Positions 1-9,276 of a stretch of DNA of 64,000 nucleotides are shown one piece after another (within the stretch, counting starts at the first letter, position 1; the number at the start of each line of letters is the position of its first letter). Source of the DNA: Aquitalea sp. LB_tupeE (lineage in GTDB: Bacteria; Pseudomonadota; Gammaproteobacteria; Burkholderiales; Chromobacteriaceae); NCBI RefSeq assembly GCF_013391415.1, contig NZ_JACAXB010000017.1, positions 62,001-126,000 of the forward strand, read 5' to 3'. A program made the translations under genes and the position numbers. The notes under the pieces are model-generated. The model had not been told where the DNA came from and ran no database searches. It worked only from the letters and a program-made list of their open reading frames with translations.

Positions 1-1404
1 GTGCCCATCGACATTCTCCAGCCGGGTTTCAAAGCTGTGCGGCAGGGGGTGATCGCTTGCCGTCGATAGCAGGGACATCAGTTGCCGGTGATGGGCCTCG
101 TCTTGCTCCAGATAGTCTCGTGCTGCCCGGTTGGCGTAAACCAGCGTTCCGTGGCTGTCTTGCAACAGCACCATGTCGGTTGCGTGGTCAATCATGAAGT
201 GATTGAGCTTCAGCGCGCGGCTGTTGGCTTGCAGCTCGGCATGGCTGCGACGCAAATCATCCTGGTAACGTGCCAGCAGCGCGTTGATCCAGCGGTTGAA
301 AAACCAGTACAGCAGGCTGGCACTACCCATGGCCAGCAGCGTCATCAGCACCGTGGCCTTGATCCGCTGCAGCAACTGGGCTTCCAGCAATGTGCTGGCC
401 TGCTGATTCTCCACCTGAATCGACTGCACATGCATGGCGTTGATCAGCGTCCAGTTCCACTCCGGCAGTCGGTGCACATAGGCCAGATGACTGACCGCCT
501 GCTGCTTGTCCGGTTGCGGCACGCTGTAGCTGAGGTAGCCACCCTTGCGGCCCAGTTGCATGGCTTCACGCGCCCGGCTGCGCAAAGGTTCGGGTAGTGA
601 CTGGTAGTGCTGGCCCTGCAAGCCTGGCGCGGCCAGGTACAGGCGCAGTACGCCGCGCTCGTCAATCACCATCAGGTCGTCCTTGTCCCCGCCTTGCTGG
701 CTTCCCGCCAGCAGGCTCAAGGCTTGTTGCTGTAGTTCTGCTTCCACATTGGCCAGGTATTCGCCACTGCCGATCAACCAGTCATATGGGGCAAAGTGCC
801 GTGCGTAGGCAATCTTGTCCGCCATCTGCCGGGTGCCGGGCAGATACCAGCGATAACTGGAGAAACCGGCTGCTTGCGGGCCACGGACCGAGGCTATCAG
901 GGTTTGCATGATGTAATGCCCCTGATCGTCCCGGTTATCCAGCAAGGCGCTGCCTTCGCGCTCCGGCACCGTGGGCAGCAGCACACAGCGGCCATCCATG
1001 GTGTCGATGAAAAAATAGCCCCGGCCATCAAAAAAACGCAGCGGTCGCAGTGCCGTCACAATCAGCGCCTGTACTTCGGCGGCAGGCAGGCGCTGGTGCT
1101 CGTGTTGCCAGATACGTTCGGCCAGCAGATAGGCCTGGTCCACCTGAACGCGCAATTGCTGGCGCATGTCCTCACGGGCACGGCTGCGCATGGCCAGCAG
1201 AATGTGGCTGGTCTGCTCTGCCGACGATTGCAGATAGGCACGTGCATGCAGGTAAGCGTCGCGTTCGACTTGTTGTTGGCGTGCGTGGTAATCCGTCCGG
1301 CTGGCAAGCAGGAAATAAGTGGCCAGAGTCATGGCCAGCAAGAAGATGATCAGCAGGGTGCCAACTAACTGCAAACGCCACAGTCTGGCCTGATTGCGCA
1401 GCAT
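1..1404 (-). CDS. Membrane sensor with tandem Cache domains and PAS (partial)
   Basis: The reading frame starts at the ATG at 1404 and runs open off the left edge (468 codons seen), so the output domain is missing. It opens with a transmembrane helix (about residues 8-32) followed by a large periplasmic region. That region holds two Cache-like modules: one with GYFFIDTMDG and ending in WLIGSGEYL, and a second with DLMVIDERG and ending in WNWTLINAM. A second membrane helix (LMTLLAMGSASLLYWFF) leads to a PAS domain beginning near HFMIDHATDMVLLQD. Such proteins sense small extracellular ligands and end in a histidine kinase, diguanylate cyclase or chemotaxis module; which one applies cannot be seen. 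The gene is divergent from rnpB. Confidence 0.85.
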   Translation of the reverse strand, partial: MLRNQARLWRLQLVGTLLIIFLLAMTLATYFLLASRTDYHARQQQVERDAYLHARAYLQSSAEQTSHILLAMRSRAREDMRQQLRVQVDQAYLLAERIWQHEHQRLPAAEVQALIVTALRPLRFFDGRGYFFIDTMDGRCVLLPTVPEREGSALLDNRDDQGHYIMQTLIASVRGPQAAGFSSYRWYLPGTRQMADKIAYARHFAPYDWLIGSGEYLANVEAELQQQALSLLAGSQQGGDKDDLMVIDERGVLRLYLAAPGLQGQHYQSLPEPLRSRAREAMQLGRKGGYLSYSVPQPDKQQAVSHLAYVHRLPEWNWTLINAMHVQSIQVENQQASTLLEAQLLQRIKATVLMTLLAMGSASLLYWFFNRWINALLARYQDDLRRSHAELQANSRALKLNHFMIDHATDMVLLQDSHGTLVYANRAARDYLEQDEAHHRQLMSLLSTASDHPLPHSFETRLENVDGH

Positions 1405-1497
1405 TGATAAACGGATTCCACAAAAATGGCCGGCCAGTATAAATCAATGTCCTGGCTGCGCCGGAAAGAAAGTGCCACAACTTTGATCTGCTTCAGG

Positions 1498-1503
1498 TAA
1501 AAT
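1498..1503 (+). promoter_or_regulatory. -10 element of rnpB
   Basis: TAAAAT lies seven bases before the expected 5' end of RNase P RNA at about 1510, the right distance for a sigma-70 -10 box. I see no good -35 element at the usual spacing. Confidence 0.5.
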
Positions 1504-1509
1504 CGCCGG

Positions 1510-1874
1510 TTGGAAGTCAGACAGACAGTCGCCGCGCTGCTGCGCAAGCAGGGGCGGGGAGGAAAGTCCGGGCTCCGCAGAGCATGATGCCGGCTAACGG
1601 CCGGGCGCCGTGAGGCGACGGAAAGTGGAACAGAGAGCTGAACCGCCGATGGCTGACTTGTCAGCACAGGTAAGGGTGAAAAGGTGCGGTAAGAGCGCAC
1701 CGCGGACGTGGCAACACGGACGGCAGGCTAAACCCCATCAGGAGCAAGACCAAATAGGGGGGCGTTAACGTGGCTCGCGTTGTCCCCGGGTAGGTTGCTT
1801 GAGACTGTCGGTAACGGCAGTACTAGAGGAATGACTGTCCAACGACAGAACCCGGCTTATCGGCTGACTTCCAA
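1510..1874 (+). ncRNA. rnpB: RNase P RNA, bacterial type A
   Basis: This is the catalytic RNA of RNase P, which trims the 5' leader of tRNA precursors. The conserved core GAGGAAAGTCCGGGCT is at 1558-1573, and the 3' part carries the conserved GACAGAACCCGGCTTAT segment (about 1845-1861). The terminal P1 helix is visible: GGAAGTCAG at 1512-1520 pairs with CTGACTTCC at 1864-1872, which fixes both ends. The length of about 365 nt is normal for the type A class. Exact ends are uncertain by a few bases. Confidence 0.97.
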
Positions 1875-1952
1875 TCCCCCACCCCGCCCGCAGTACCCGT
1901 CAGTACCATTTCTTCTGGCTATCGACCTTGCTCAAAAAATAAGCAAAAATTT

Positions 1953-1981
1953 TTTACCGCCTAAAAAAAAAGCAGTACAAT
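1953..1981 (+). promoter_or_regulatory. Probable dusB-fis promoter
   Basis: TTTACC (1953-1958), a 17-nt spacer and TACAAT (1976-1981) make a plausible sigma-70 promoter. Transcription would start near 1988, about 30 nt before the dusB ATG. The A-rich tract just upstream (1930-1970) may also act as a weak end for rnpB transcription. Confidence 0.55.
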
Positions 1982-2017
1982 GGCCGCCCTTTTGCTTGTT
2001 TGACCGCAGAACACCTG

Positions 2018-3040
2018 ATGCGCATTGGTCCCTACACCCTGAAAAACCGGCTGATCGTTGCCCCCATGGCGGGTGTGACGGACCGGCCGTTTCGCATGCT
2101 GTGCAAGAAAATGGGCGCAGCCATGGCGGTGTCGGAAATGATTACGTCCAACAAGTCATTGTGGGCGACGGCCAAGACCTTGCGCCGGGCCGACCACACT
2201 GGCGAAGTGGAGCCGATTTCGGTGCAGATTGCCGGTTCGGACCCGCAGCAAATGGCGGAGGCCGCGCGCATCAACGTGGAGCAGGGCGCACAGATCATCG
2301 ACATCAATATGGGTTGTCCGGCCAAGAAAGTATGTAATGTCGCCGCCGGTTCGGCCTTGTTGCGTGACGAAGCACTGGTGGGCCGCATTCTGGACGCGGT
2401 AGTCAAGGCGGTGGATGTGCCGGTGACGCTGAAAACCCGTACCGGCTGGAGTCCCGAGCATCGCAATGCCTTGCGCATTGCACGGCTGGCCGAAGACTGT
2501 GGCATCGCGGCGCTGGCGCTGCATGGCCGTACGCGGGAAGACATGTACCGGGGGGATGCCGAATACGACACCATCCGTGCGGTCAAGGCCAGCATCGGCA
2601 TTCCGCTGATTGCCAACGGCGACATCGACACGCCGCAAAAGGCGCAGCAGGTATTGCAGTACACCGGTGCGGATGCAGTGATGATAGGCCGGGCGGCGCA
2701 GGGGCGGCCGTGGATTTTCCGCGAAATGCAGCATTATCTGGAGACGGGAGAATGTTTGCCGCCACCCACGGTGACGGAAATCCGCCAGCTGTTGCTGGAG
2801 CATCTGGATGATTTGTACGGGTTTTACGGCGAGTATTCCGGCTGTCGTATCGCCCGCAAGCATATTGCCTGGTACACCAAGGGGCTGAGGGGCTCCAACG
2901 AATTCCGCCAGACCATGTACCAGCTGGAAGAAACCGGCAGTCAGCGTCTGGCGGTGGCAGGCTATTTCGATCAGTTGGCGGGTTTGTCGGAACACCTGGA
3001 ATACCTGGACGAACTGGCAGAAGAGACGGTGTCTGTCTGA
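2018..3040 (+). CDS. dusB: tRNA-dihydrouridine synthase B
   Basis: This FMN-dependent enzyme reduces specific uridines in the D-loop of tRNA to dihydrouridine using NADPH. The 340-residue protein shows the family hallmarks in order: MAGVTDRPFR near the N-terminus, NMGCPAKKV with the catalytic cysteine, KTRTGW, ALHGRTREDMY, IANGDI and MIGRAAQGRPWIF for FMN phosphate binding. I place the start at the ATG at 2018 because MRIGPYTLKNRL matches the usual DusB start; a TTG at 2000 is in frame but has no support. The next gene is fis, the same dusB-fis pairing as in enterobacteria, so the two are probably cotranscribed. Confidence 0.97.
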   Translation: MRIGPYTLKNRLIVAPMAGVTDRPFRMLCKKMGAAMAVSEMITSNKSLWATAKTLRRADHTGEVEPISVQIAGSDPQQMAEAARINVEQGAQIIDINMGCPAKKVCNVAAGSALLRDEALVGRILDAVVKAVDVPVTLKTRTGWSPEHRNALRIARLAEDCGIAALALHGRTREDMYRGDAEYDTIRAVKASIGIPLIANGDIDTPQKAQQVLQYTGADAVMIGRAAQGRPWIFREMQHYLETGECLPPPTVTEIRQLLLEHLDDLYGFYGEYSGCRIARKHIAWYTKGLRGSNEFRQTMYQLEETGSQRLAVAGYFDQLAGLSEHLEYLDELAEETVSV

Positions 3041-3126
3041 CTGGCAAGCAGCAGCAGGGTGCCCGGGGGCGGGCTACAGTGCAGTACACAGCGTTCACAC
3101 CATATGTTGAAGACAGAACAATAAAC

Positions 3127-3363
3127 ATGCAAAACAACGAACATATTTCGCAGTCGGTCCGGCTGGCGATGGAACAATATTTCCGTGATCTGGACGGCGA
3201 AATACCCGCCTCCATCTACGATATGGTGCTGGCCTGTGTGGAAAAACCCCTGATCGAGGTGGTGCTCACCCACACCCAAGGTAACCAGACCCGAGCGGCA
3301 GAGCTGCTTGGGCTCAATCGCAACACCCTGCGTAAAAAAATGAAGTCGTATGATTTGATATGA
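3127..3363 (+). CDS. fis: DNA-binding protein Fis
   Basis: Fis is a small homodimeric nucleoid protein that bends DNA and adjusts transcription with growth phase. The 78-residue product has the typical C-terminal helix-turn-helix, GNQTRAAELLGLNRNTLRKKMK, which resembles the Fis/NtrC family. The start at ATG 3127 gives the usual length for betaproteobacterial Fis; an upstream in-frame GTG (3079) would add 16 unconserved residues. It follows dusB by 86 nt and ends in a strong terminator, so the dusB-fis operon stops here. Confidence 0.95.
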   Translation: MQNNEHISQSVRLAMEQYFRDLDGEIPASIYDMVLACVEKPLIEVVLTHTQGNQTRAAELLGLNRNTLRKKMKSYDLI

Positions 3364-3368
3364 AGATA

Positions 3369-3405
3369 AACCGGCCATGCCCCACACAGGATGGCCGGTT
3401 TTTTT
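3369..3405 (+). terminator. Terminator after fis
   Basis: The arms AACCGGCCAT and ATGGCCGGTT form a hairpin followed by seven T. It ends the dusB-fis transcript. Confidence 0.85.
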
Positions 3406-3507
3406 GTGCCTGCTGGCAAGGCAGGGCAAGCCGCATACGGCCTGGTGCGGGCATCAGGCCACAGTAAAAACAGCTTTTTCATTCATTAGCCAAGGTGGTA
3501 GAGAACC

Positions 3508-5085
3508 ATGACCAAAATCGAACGCGCGCTGATCAGCGTATCCGACAAGACCGGTGTTCTGGCATTTGCACAAGAACTGGCCGCACTGGGCGTGCATATC
3601 CTGTCGACCGGCGGTACCGCCAAATTGCTGGCTGACAATGGCGTGCCGGTGACCGAAGTGTCCGATTACACCGGCTTCCCGGAAATGCTGGATGGTCGCG
3701 TGAAAACCCTGCATCCCAAGGTGCACGGCGGTATTCTGGGTCGTCGCGACCTGCCGGAACACGTGGCTAAGATGGCCGAATACGATATCGGCAATATCGA
3801 CCTGGTATGCGTGAACCTCTACCCGTTTGAAGCCACCATCGCCAACCCGGACTGTGTACTGGAAGACGCCATCGAGAATATCGACATCGGCGGCCCCACC
3901 ATGGTGCGCTCGGCAGCCAAGAACTGGGCCCACGTTGCCATCGTCACCGACGCGGCTGACTACGCGGCACTGACTGCCGAACTGAAAGCCAACGACGGCA
4001 AACTGGCCAAGACCACCCGCTTCGAGCTGGCCAAAAAAGCCTTTACCCATACCGCCGCTTACGACGGTGCCATCTCCAACTACCTGACCAGCCTGGCTGA
4101 TGGCGTGGTGAGCGGCAAGCCCGAACGCGTGGCTTTCCCGAACCGCCTGAACGCCCAGTTCGTCAAGGTGCAGGACATGCGCTACGGCGAAAACCCGCAT
4201 CAGTCCGCCGCCTTCTACCGCGATCTGGACCCGGCCGCCGGTTCCATCTCCGGCTATCGCCAGCTGCAGGGCAAGGAACTGTCCTACAACAACATCGCTG
4301 ACGCCGATGCTGCCTGGGAAGCGGTCAAGACCTTCGACCAGACTGCCTGCGTCATCGTCAAGCATGCCAACCCCTGCGGTGTGGCCGTGGCCGGTGACAC
4401 CCTGAGCGCCTACAAGCTGGCTTTTGCCACCGACACCACCAGCGCCTTTGGCGGCATCATCGCCTTCAACCGCCCGGTAGATGCCGAAACCGTGGAAGCC
4501 GTGACTGGCCAGTTCCTGGAAGTGCTGATTGCCCCGTCCTTCACCGAAGAAGCCAAGGCCATCATCGCCGCCAAGAAAAATGTGCGCGTACTGGAAATTC
4601 CGCTGGAAACCGGTGCCAACCGCTACGAACTGAAGCGCGTGGGCGGCGGCGTGCTGGTACAGACCCCGGATATCCGCAATGTGGCACTGGACGAACTGCG
4701 CGTGGTGACCAAGCGTCAACCCACCCCGCAGGAAATGTCCGATCTGCTGTTTGCCTGGCGTGTGGCCAAGTTCGTCAAATCCAATGCCATCGTGTTCTGC
4801 AATAACGGCCAGACCGCCGGTATCGGTGCCGGCCAGATGAGCCGCGTGGACTCCACCCGCATCGCCGCCCGCAAGGCGCAGGATGCCGGTTTGAGCCTGC
4901 AAGGTGCCGTGGCCTCCAGTGATGCCTTCTTCCCCTTCCGCGACGGTATCGACGTGATTGCCGAGCAGGGCATCAAGGCCATCATCCAGCCGGGTGGCTC
5001 CATGCGTGACGAAGAAGTGTTTGCTGCCGCCGACGAGCATGGCATTGCCATGGTGCTGACCGGCGTGCGACATTTCCGCCACTAA
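3508..5085 (+). CDS. purH: Bifunctional AICAR formyltransferase / IMP cyclohydrolase
   Basis: PurH carries out the last two steps of IMP synthesis: formylation of AICAR with 10-formyl-tetrahydrofolate, then ring closure. The 525-residue length is standard. The N-terminal MGS-like cyclohydrolase part (residues 1 to about 145) begins [21 protein letters not shown] and contains STGGTAKLL. The C-terminal formyltransferase part contains [25 protein letters not shown] and [11 protein letters not shown], and ends with the expected GVRHFRH. The gene lies in a purine cluster with purD, separated from it by one uncharacterised gene. Confidence 0.98.
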   Translation: MTKIERALISVSDKTGVLAFAQELAALGVHILSTGGTAKLLADNGVPVTEVSDYTGFPEMLDGRVKTLHPKVHGGILGRRDLPEHVAKMAEYDIGNIDLVCVNLYPFEATIANPDCVLEDAIENIDIGGPTMVRSAAKNWAHVAIVTDAADYAALTAELKANDGKLAKTTRFELAKKAFTHTAAYDGAISNYLTSLADGVVSGKPERVAFPNRLNAQFVKVQDMRYGENPHQSAAFYRDLDPAAGSISGYRQLQGKELSYNNIADADAAWEAVKTFDQTACVIVKHANPCGVAVAGDTLSAYKLAFATDTTSAFGGIIAFNRPVDAETVEAVTGQFLEVLIAPSFTEEAKAIIAAKKNVRVLEIPLETGANRYELKRVGGGVLVQTPDIRNVALDELRVVTKRQPTPQEMSDLLFAWRVAKFVKSNAIVFCNNGQTAGIGAGQMSRVDSTRIAARKAQDAGLSLQGAVASSDAFFPFRDGIDVIAEQGIKAIIQPGGSMRDEEVFAAADEHGIAMVLTGVRHFRH

Positions 5086-5254
5086 GAACTACTGGCAAAA
5101 ACCTGCTGTGTCGTACTGCTTGCCCAGTCTGCGTCGGCTCGCTTTGCCTGAGGGGAACCGACGCTGATTTGTCAGCTTGCGCTGAGCCGTGCCCGTCTCC
5201 CCGCTGCACATGCGGCGGGGAGGGCAGTGCCAAGTAGCGCCCGCCGGAGAAGCC

Positions 5255-6100
5255 GTGAACAAGACCATCAGAATCATGCTGCTGATTGTGCTGCTATTCG
5301 GCCTGGCTGCCACGGTGTACTGGCTGGAACAGCCAGCCCCGACGCCGGCCCCGGCTCCGCTTGTCCACGCGCCAGACCTTAACCGGCTGGCCGAGCAGGC
5401 CGTGGCGGTGTATCGCAGCACGCAGAACATGCAGACCGGTGCCAAGCCCGGTCAGTGGAAGCTGGACACCAAGGCCAGCAATAGTCCGGGCCCGTTTGTC
5501 GGCACCTTCGGCCCGCTGCAACTGGCGCAGGATGGCCAGGGTCGCCAGCTGTTGCTGACCACCTTTGTGGCGGACACGGCGGATTCGGCCGGCGAGGGCA
5601 TGGACAGCTTTGCCGCCTCCGGCATCAGCCGCCTGCTGCTGTTTGTATTGCAGAACGGCCAGTACGTGCTGCAAACCGAAAAACAGCTGGAAATGGGAAC
5701 CAACGGCATGGCGGCCAGCGCGCGTGTGGTGCAGCTGGGGCCGCATGAATGGGGCTGGACCTTGCACAGCAGCTACCTGCAACAAGGCTATACCGCCACT
5801 ACAGTGGAATTTTTCCACGCCACGGCAACGGATATCCGCAGCATGGGTCATCTGACCGAACAGGCCGACAACAAGGGCGTGTGCGGTGATGCCGGCGGTG
5901 ATGGCTGCCCGGCGGTGACCGACGTGCAAGCCCGCTGGCAGTGGCGGCCCGTGGCAGGCCCTGATGCGCGTTTTTATCCGCTGGATGTGCAATGGCAGGG
6001 GCTGATCGACGGCAAGAAAATCAGCCAGCACACGCAGCTGCTGCCTGATGCAGGCAGCGGGATTTATCCGTTTCCTGCCAATCTGAATGTACAATTCTGA
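5255..6100 (+). CDS. Membrane-anchored protein of unknown function between purH and purD
   Basis: I do not recognise this family. The 281-residue protein has one N-terminal hydrophobic segment (IMLLIVLLFGLAATVYWL) that would anchor it in the inner membrane or act as an uncleaved signal, then a proline-rich linker (PAPTPAPAPL) and a predicted extracytoplasmic domain of about 240 residues with two cysteines in CGDAGGDGC. I chose GTG 5255 because GGAG lies just upstream and the hydrophobic segment then begins at the N-terminus; an in-frame GTG at 5189 would add 22 residues. A stem (CTCCCCGC with GCGGGGAG, about 5196-5221) sits in the leader. Its place between two purine genes suggests cotranscription but not a function. 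Confidence 0.75.
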   Translation: MNKTIRIMLLIVLLFGLAATVYWLEQPAPTPAPAPLVHAPDLNRLAEQAVAVYRSTQNMQTGAKPGQWKLDTKASNSPGPFVGTFGPLQLAQDGQGRQLLLTTFVADTADSAGEGMDSFAASGISRLLLFVLQNGQYVLQTEKQLEMGTNGMAASARVVQLGPHEWGWTLHSSYLQQGYTATTVEFFHATATDIRSMGHLTEQADNKGVCGDAGGDGCPAVTDVQARWQWRPVAGPDARFYPLDVQWQGLIDGKKISQHTQLLPDAGSGIYPFPANLNVQF

Positions 6101-6174
6101 GCGCAGCCCTACCGGGCCTGCTGCTCCATGCCGGCAGCCGGATGGCTGTCGCTAACGATGAAGGATCTCGCAAG

Positions 6175-7452
6175 ATGAAAGTGTTGGTAATCGGTTCCGG
6201 TGGCCGCGAACACGCACTGGCGTGGCGTATTGCCAAGTCCAATCGCGTCTCCAAGGTATTTGTGGCGCCGGGCAATGCCGGTACCGCGCTGGACCCCAAT
6301 CTCACCAATGTCGAGCTGAGCGGCAACGAGGCCCTGGTGGAATTTGCCCGTCGCGAAGACATCCAGCTGACCGTGGTCGGCCCGGAAGCCCCGCTGGCTG
6401 CCGGTGTGGTGGATGCCTTCCGTGCTGCCGGGCTGAAAATCTTCGGCCCCACTCAGTACTGTGCCCAGCTGGAAAGCTCCAAGGATTTTGCCAAGGCCTT
6501 CATGCAGCGCCATGGCATTCCCACTGCCGGCTACCAGACCTTTACCGATGCCGCCGAGGCCCATGCCTATGTGGCTGGCAAAGGCGCACCCATCGTGATC
6601 AAGGCAGATGGCCTGGCCGCGGGCAAGGGCGTGGTGGTGGCCCTGACGCTGGACGAAGCGCATGCCGCCATCGACGACATGCTGGTGGGCAACAAGATGG
6701 GCAGCGCCGGGGCGCGCGTGGTGATCGAAGACTTCCTGCAAGGCGAAGAAGCCAGCTTCATCGTGATGGTGGATGGCGACCACGTGCTGCCGATGGCCAC
6801 CAGCCAGGACCACAAACGCCTGCTGGATGATGACCTGGGCCCCAATACCGGCGGCATGGGCGCGTACAGCCCGGCACCGGTGGTGACCCCGCAAGTGCAT
6901 AACCGCGTGATGCGCGAAATCATCCTGCCCACCGTGCAGGGCATGAAAAAGGATGGCCACAGCTACACCGGCTTTCTCTACGCAGGTCTGATGATCGACC
7001 ACGACGGCAACCCGTTCACCATCGAATTCAACTGCCGTTTTGGCGACCCGGAAACCCAGCCCATCATGGCGCGCCTGAAGTCGGACTTCACCGTGCTGCT
7101 GGAGGCCGGTGTCAACGGCAAGCTGGATCAGGTGGAAGCCGAATGGGACCGCCGCGTGGCACTGGGCGTGGTGCTGGCTGCCGCCGGTTACCCGGATGCC
7201 CCGCGCAAGGGCGATGTCATCACCGGCCTGCCGGCGGAAACCGCAGACAGCATGGTGTTCCATGCCGGTACGGCCTTCAACGCCAGCAAGCAGGTGGTGA
7301 GCAATGGCGGCCGCGTGCTGTGCGCGGTAGGCCTGGGCGATAGCGTGAAAATGGCCCAGCAAAAAGCCTATGCCGTGGCCGATGCCATTCATTTTGATGG
7401 CAGCCAGCTGCGTCGTGATATCGGTAGCAAGGCGATTAACCGCCCCAAGTAA
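6175..7452 (+). CDS. purD: Phosphoribosylamine-glycine ligase
   Basis: PurD joins glycine to phosphoribosylamine with ATP, the second step of purine synthesis. The 425-residue ATP-grasp protein begins MKVLVIGSGGREHALAW, the standard GARS N-terminus, which fixes the start at ATG 6175 with AAGGA about 10 nt upstream. The central ATP-grasp domain includes VIKADGLAAGKGVVVA and the metal-binding FTIEFNCRFGDPETQ; the C-terminal domain follows. It is the last gene of the purH-unknown-purD group and is followed by an intrinsic terminator. Confidence 0.98.
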   Translation: MKVLVIGSGGREHALAWRIAKSNRVSKVFVAPGNAGTALDPNLTNVELSGNEALVEFARREDIQLTVVGPEAPLAAGVVDAFRAAGLKIFGPTQYCAQLESSKDFAKAFMQRHGIPTAGYQTFTDAAEAHAYVAGKGAPIVIKADGLAAGKGVVVALTLDEAHAAIDDMLVGNKMGSAGARVVIEDFLQGEEASFIVMVDGDHVLPMATSQDHKRLLDDDLGPNTGGMGAYSPAPVVTPQVHNRVMREIILPTVQGMKKDGHSYTGFLYAGLMIDHDGNPFTIEFNCRFGDPETQPIMARLKSDFTVLLEAGVNGKLDQVEAEWDRRVALGVVLAAAGYPDAPRKGDVITGLPAETADSMVFHAGTAFNASKQVVSNGGRVLCAVGLGDSVKMAQQKAYAVADAIHFDGSQLRRDIGSKAINRPK

Positions 7453-7476
7453 GCCGGATTGGCAGCATGGCAGACA

Positions 7477-7501
7477 ACGGCACCCAGTGGGTGCCGTTTT
7501 T
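7477..7501 (+). terminator. Terminator after purD
   Basis: The arms ACGGCACCC and GGGTGCCGT around a 3-nt loop run into five T. It closes the purH-purD transcript. Confidence 0.85.
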
Positions 7502-7601
7502 CTTTATCTGTTTTTGATGTCTTGCGTGGGCATTTCTATGCGATTTTCACCGACGGGACACTACATTCTGCTTGTCAGCCATCCTCCAGCAGGTGTCCAC
7601 C

Positions 7602-7787
7602 ATGTTTGCCTCCCCCGCCCAAACACCACATCAGCCGCGCAGCGACCACGCGCTGTTGCGCCATGCCCGCCGTTGCTGCTGCCGGGTGAGCTACTGGCTG
7701 CGCCAATTTCGTAGCCCGGTGCAGATCTCACGCTGTTGTGCCTGGCGCTCCTTGCCACCATCATCCGCAAGGCAGCAAAAAAACTGA
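7602..7787 (+). CDS. Possible small Arg/Cys-rich protein
   Basis: A 61-codon frame opens at ATG 7602 with AGG eight bases upstream. It lies in the 402-nt stretch between purD and the solute-binding protein gene, which otherwise holds only the purD terminator. The product is basic and contains RRCCCR and two further cysteines plus SYWLRQF, but matches no family I know. It may be chance in GC-rich DNA, so this is a weak call. Confidence 0.22.
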   Translation: MFASPAQTPHQPRSDHALLRHARRCCCRVSYWLRQFRSPVQISRCCAWRSLPPSSARQQKN

Positions 7788-7854
7788 CCTATATGGCAGG
7801 CCCCTACAGGCTTGACTAGACTGCAAATGTCGCTGACATCCGGGAGTCGCTGCC

Positions 7855-8583
7855 ATGTCTATTCGTTTACTCCTTGCCAGTGTACTTGTGACAGCCAGCC
7901 TTGCTGCCCAGGCGGCCCAGCCGCTACGTATCCTCACCGAGGATTACCCGCCCTTCAACATGATGGGCAGTGGCGGGCGTATCAGCGGTATGTCCACGGA
8001 TGTTTTACAAGAGGTATTTCGCCGGGCGGGTGTCAGCTATGCCATGGAGATGCTGCCGTGGATTAGGGCGCTCAATCTGACCATACTGGAAAACAATACC
8101 TGCCTTTATTCCACTGCACGTACCGATGCACGCGAGCATCAGTTCAAATGGGTCGGACCCTTGGTGGACAACCCCTGGGTACTCTTTGGCAAAGATGACA
8201 GTCGTCATGCCATCAAGTCACTGGAGGAAGCCAGACGTTTCAAGATAGGCGGCTATAGCGGGGACGCGACGGCGCAGTTCCTGATTGATCGCGGCTTCGA
8301 TGTGGATCTGGCCAGCACCGACCAGCTCAATATCAAGAAATTGCTGGCAGGGCGCATCGACTTCTGGGCGACCGGGAAATATCCTGGTGCAGCCTTGCTG
8401 GCCAGAGAAAAAGTCACCCGGCTTCATCCCATCCTGACATTCAACACCCCCATGCTGTATCTGGCGTGCAATCCCGGCATGCCGGATTCGCTCATCCAGC
8501 AATTGAATGATCAACTGCGCAGCATGCAGCGTGATGGCACGCTGGCACACCTCTACGCCAAATATATTAACCAGAAAGAGTAA
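7855..8583 (+). CDS. Periplasmic amino-acid-type solute-binding protein
   Basis: This is a small family 3-like periplasmic binding protein of 242 residues. A Sec signal peptide (MSIRLLLASVLVTASLAAQAA) precedes the mature start QPLRILTEDYPPFNMM, the typical opening of PBP2 domains that bind polar amino acids or related ligands. The remaining segments (SGMSTDVLQEVFRRAG, LNLTILENNTCLYST) fit the fold. No ABC permease or ATPase lies next to it, so it is an orphan binding protein; ligand and partner are unknown. The ATG has GGGAG upstream (about 7841). Confidence 0.85.
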   Translation: MSIRLLLASVLVTASLAAQAAQPLRILTEDYPPFNMMGSGGRISGMSTDVLQEVFRRAGVSYAMEMLPWIRALNLTILENNTCLYSTARTDAREHQFKWVGPLVDNPWVLFGKDDSRHAIKSLEEARRFKIGGYSGDATAQFLIDRGFDVDLASTDQLNIKKLLAGRIDFWATGKYPGAALLAREKVTRLHPILTFNTPMLYLACNPGMPDSLIQQLNDQLRSMQRDGTLAHLYAKYINQKE

Positions 8584-8663
8584 GCAGACTGTAGATCGCG
8601 GTTTCATCTGGAGCGGCGCTGCCGCTACAATGGCAGCTTCGCTTCAACTCCTTGCTGATCTGC

Positions 8664-9248
8664 ATGTCGTCTTCCAGCTTGTCCTCGCCGTACCGTCTGC
8701 CCAAGGCAGGCTTGCTGATGCAGGCGCGCGCGCGTTTGCGCGCGGGCGGGGTGATTGCCTATTCCACCGAATCCTGTTTCGGGCTGGGTTGCCTGCCGGA
8801 GGATGTCAGGGCAATCCGGCGGGTGCTGGCCATCAAGGCAAGGCCGAACCACAAGGGCCTGATAGTCATTGCCGCCGATGTCAGCCAGATCCGTCATCTG
8901 GTCAAGCCGCTTTCCGCTGCACAATGGGCGGAACTTGGCCGTTACTGGCCCGGTCCCTATACCTTTTTACTGCCGGCCTCGCGCAAGGTGGCACCGGCCC
9001 TGCGTGGCCGGCATGACAAGATCGCCGTGCGCATTACCGCTCATGGCGAAGCAGCTGCCCTGTGCCGCGCGTTGGGCAGCGCGCTGGTATCGACTTCTGC
9101 CAACCGTGCCGGACAACGTGCGTTAAAGACTGCACGGGCTTGTCGCATGGCATTTGGCAGCGCGGTACTGACCCTGCCGGGGCGGATAGGCAAACGCAGG
9201 AAACCATCCACCATCATTGATTTCACCAGCGGCCGCGTATTGCGCTAG
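8664..9248 (+). CDS. tsaC: TsaC/Sua5 family threonylcarbamoyl-AMP synthase
   Basis: TsaC makes threonylcarbamoyl-AMP from threonine, bicarbonate and ATP, the first step of the t6A modification of ANN-decoding tRNAs. The 194-residue length matches TsaC rather than the longer Sua5. Conserved segments are AYSTESCFGLGC, KARPNHKGLIVIA, RYWPGPYTFLLP, KIAVRITAH and LVSTSANRAGQ, all close to E. coli TsaC. I chose ATG 8664; an in-frame TTG at 8652 would add four residues. The paralogue YciO is less likely because the KGLI and STSAN motifs fit TsaC better. Confidence 0.9.
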   Translation: MSSSSLSSPYRLPKAGLLMQARARLRAGGVIAYSTESCFGLGCLPEDVRAIRRVLAIKARPNHKGLIVIAADVSQIRHLVKPLSAAQWAELGRYWPGPYTFLLPASRKVAPALRGRHDKIAVRITAHGEAAALCRALGSALVSTSANRAGQRALKTARACRMAFGSAVLTLPGRIGKRRKPSTIIDFTSGRVLR

Positions 9249-9276
9249 GCCGTTTTAATTCAGATAAGGAAACAAC

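Noticed and set aside
3454-5082. 542-codon minus-strand frame opposite purH
   Set aside because: It mirrors purH codons; its product is a low-complexity Gly/His/Val sequence typical of antisense frames in GC-rich genes. The same applies to long antisense frames opposite purD, proS, ilvI, leuA, coxA and gapA.
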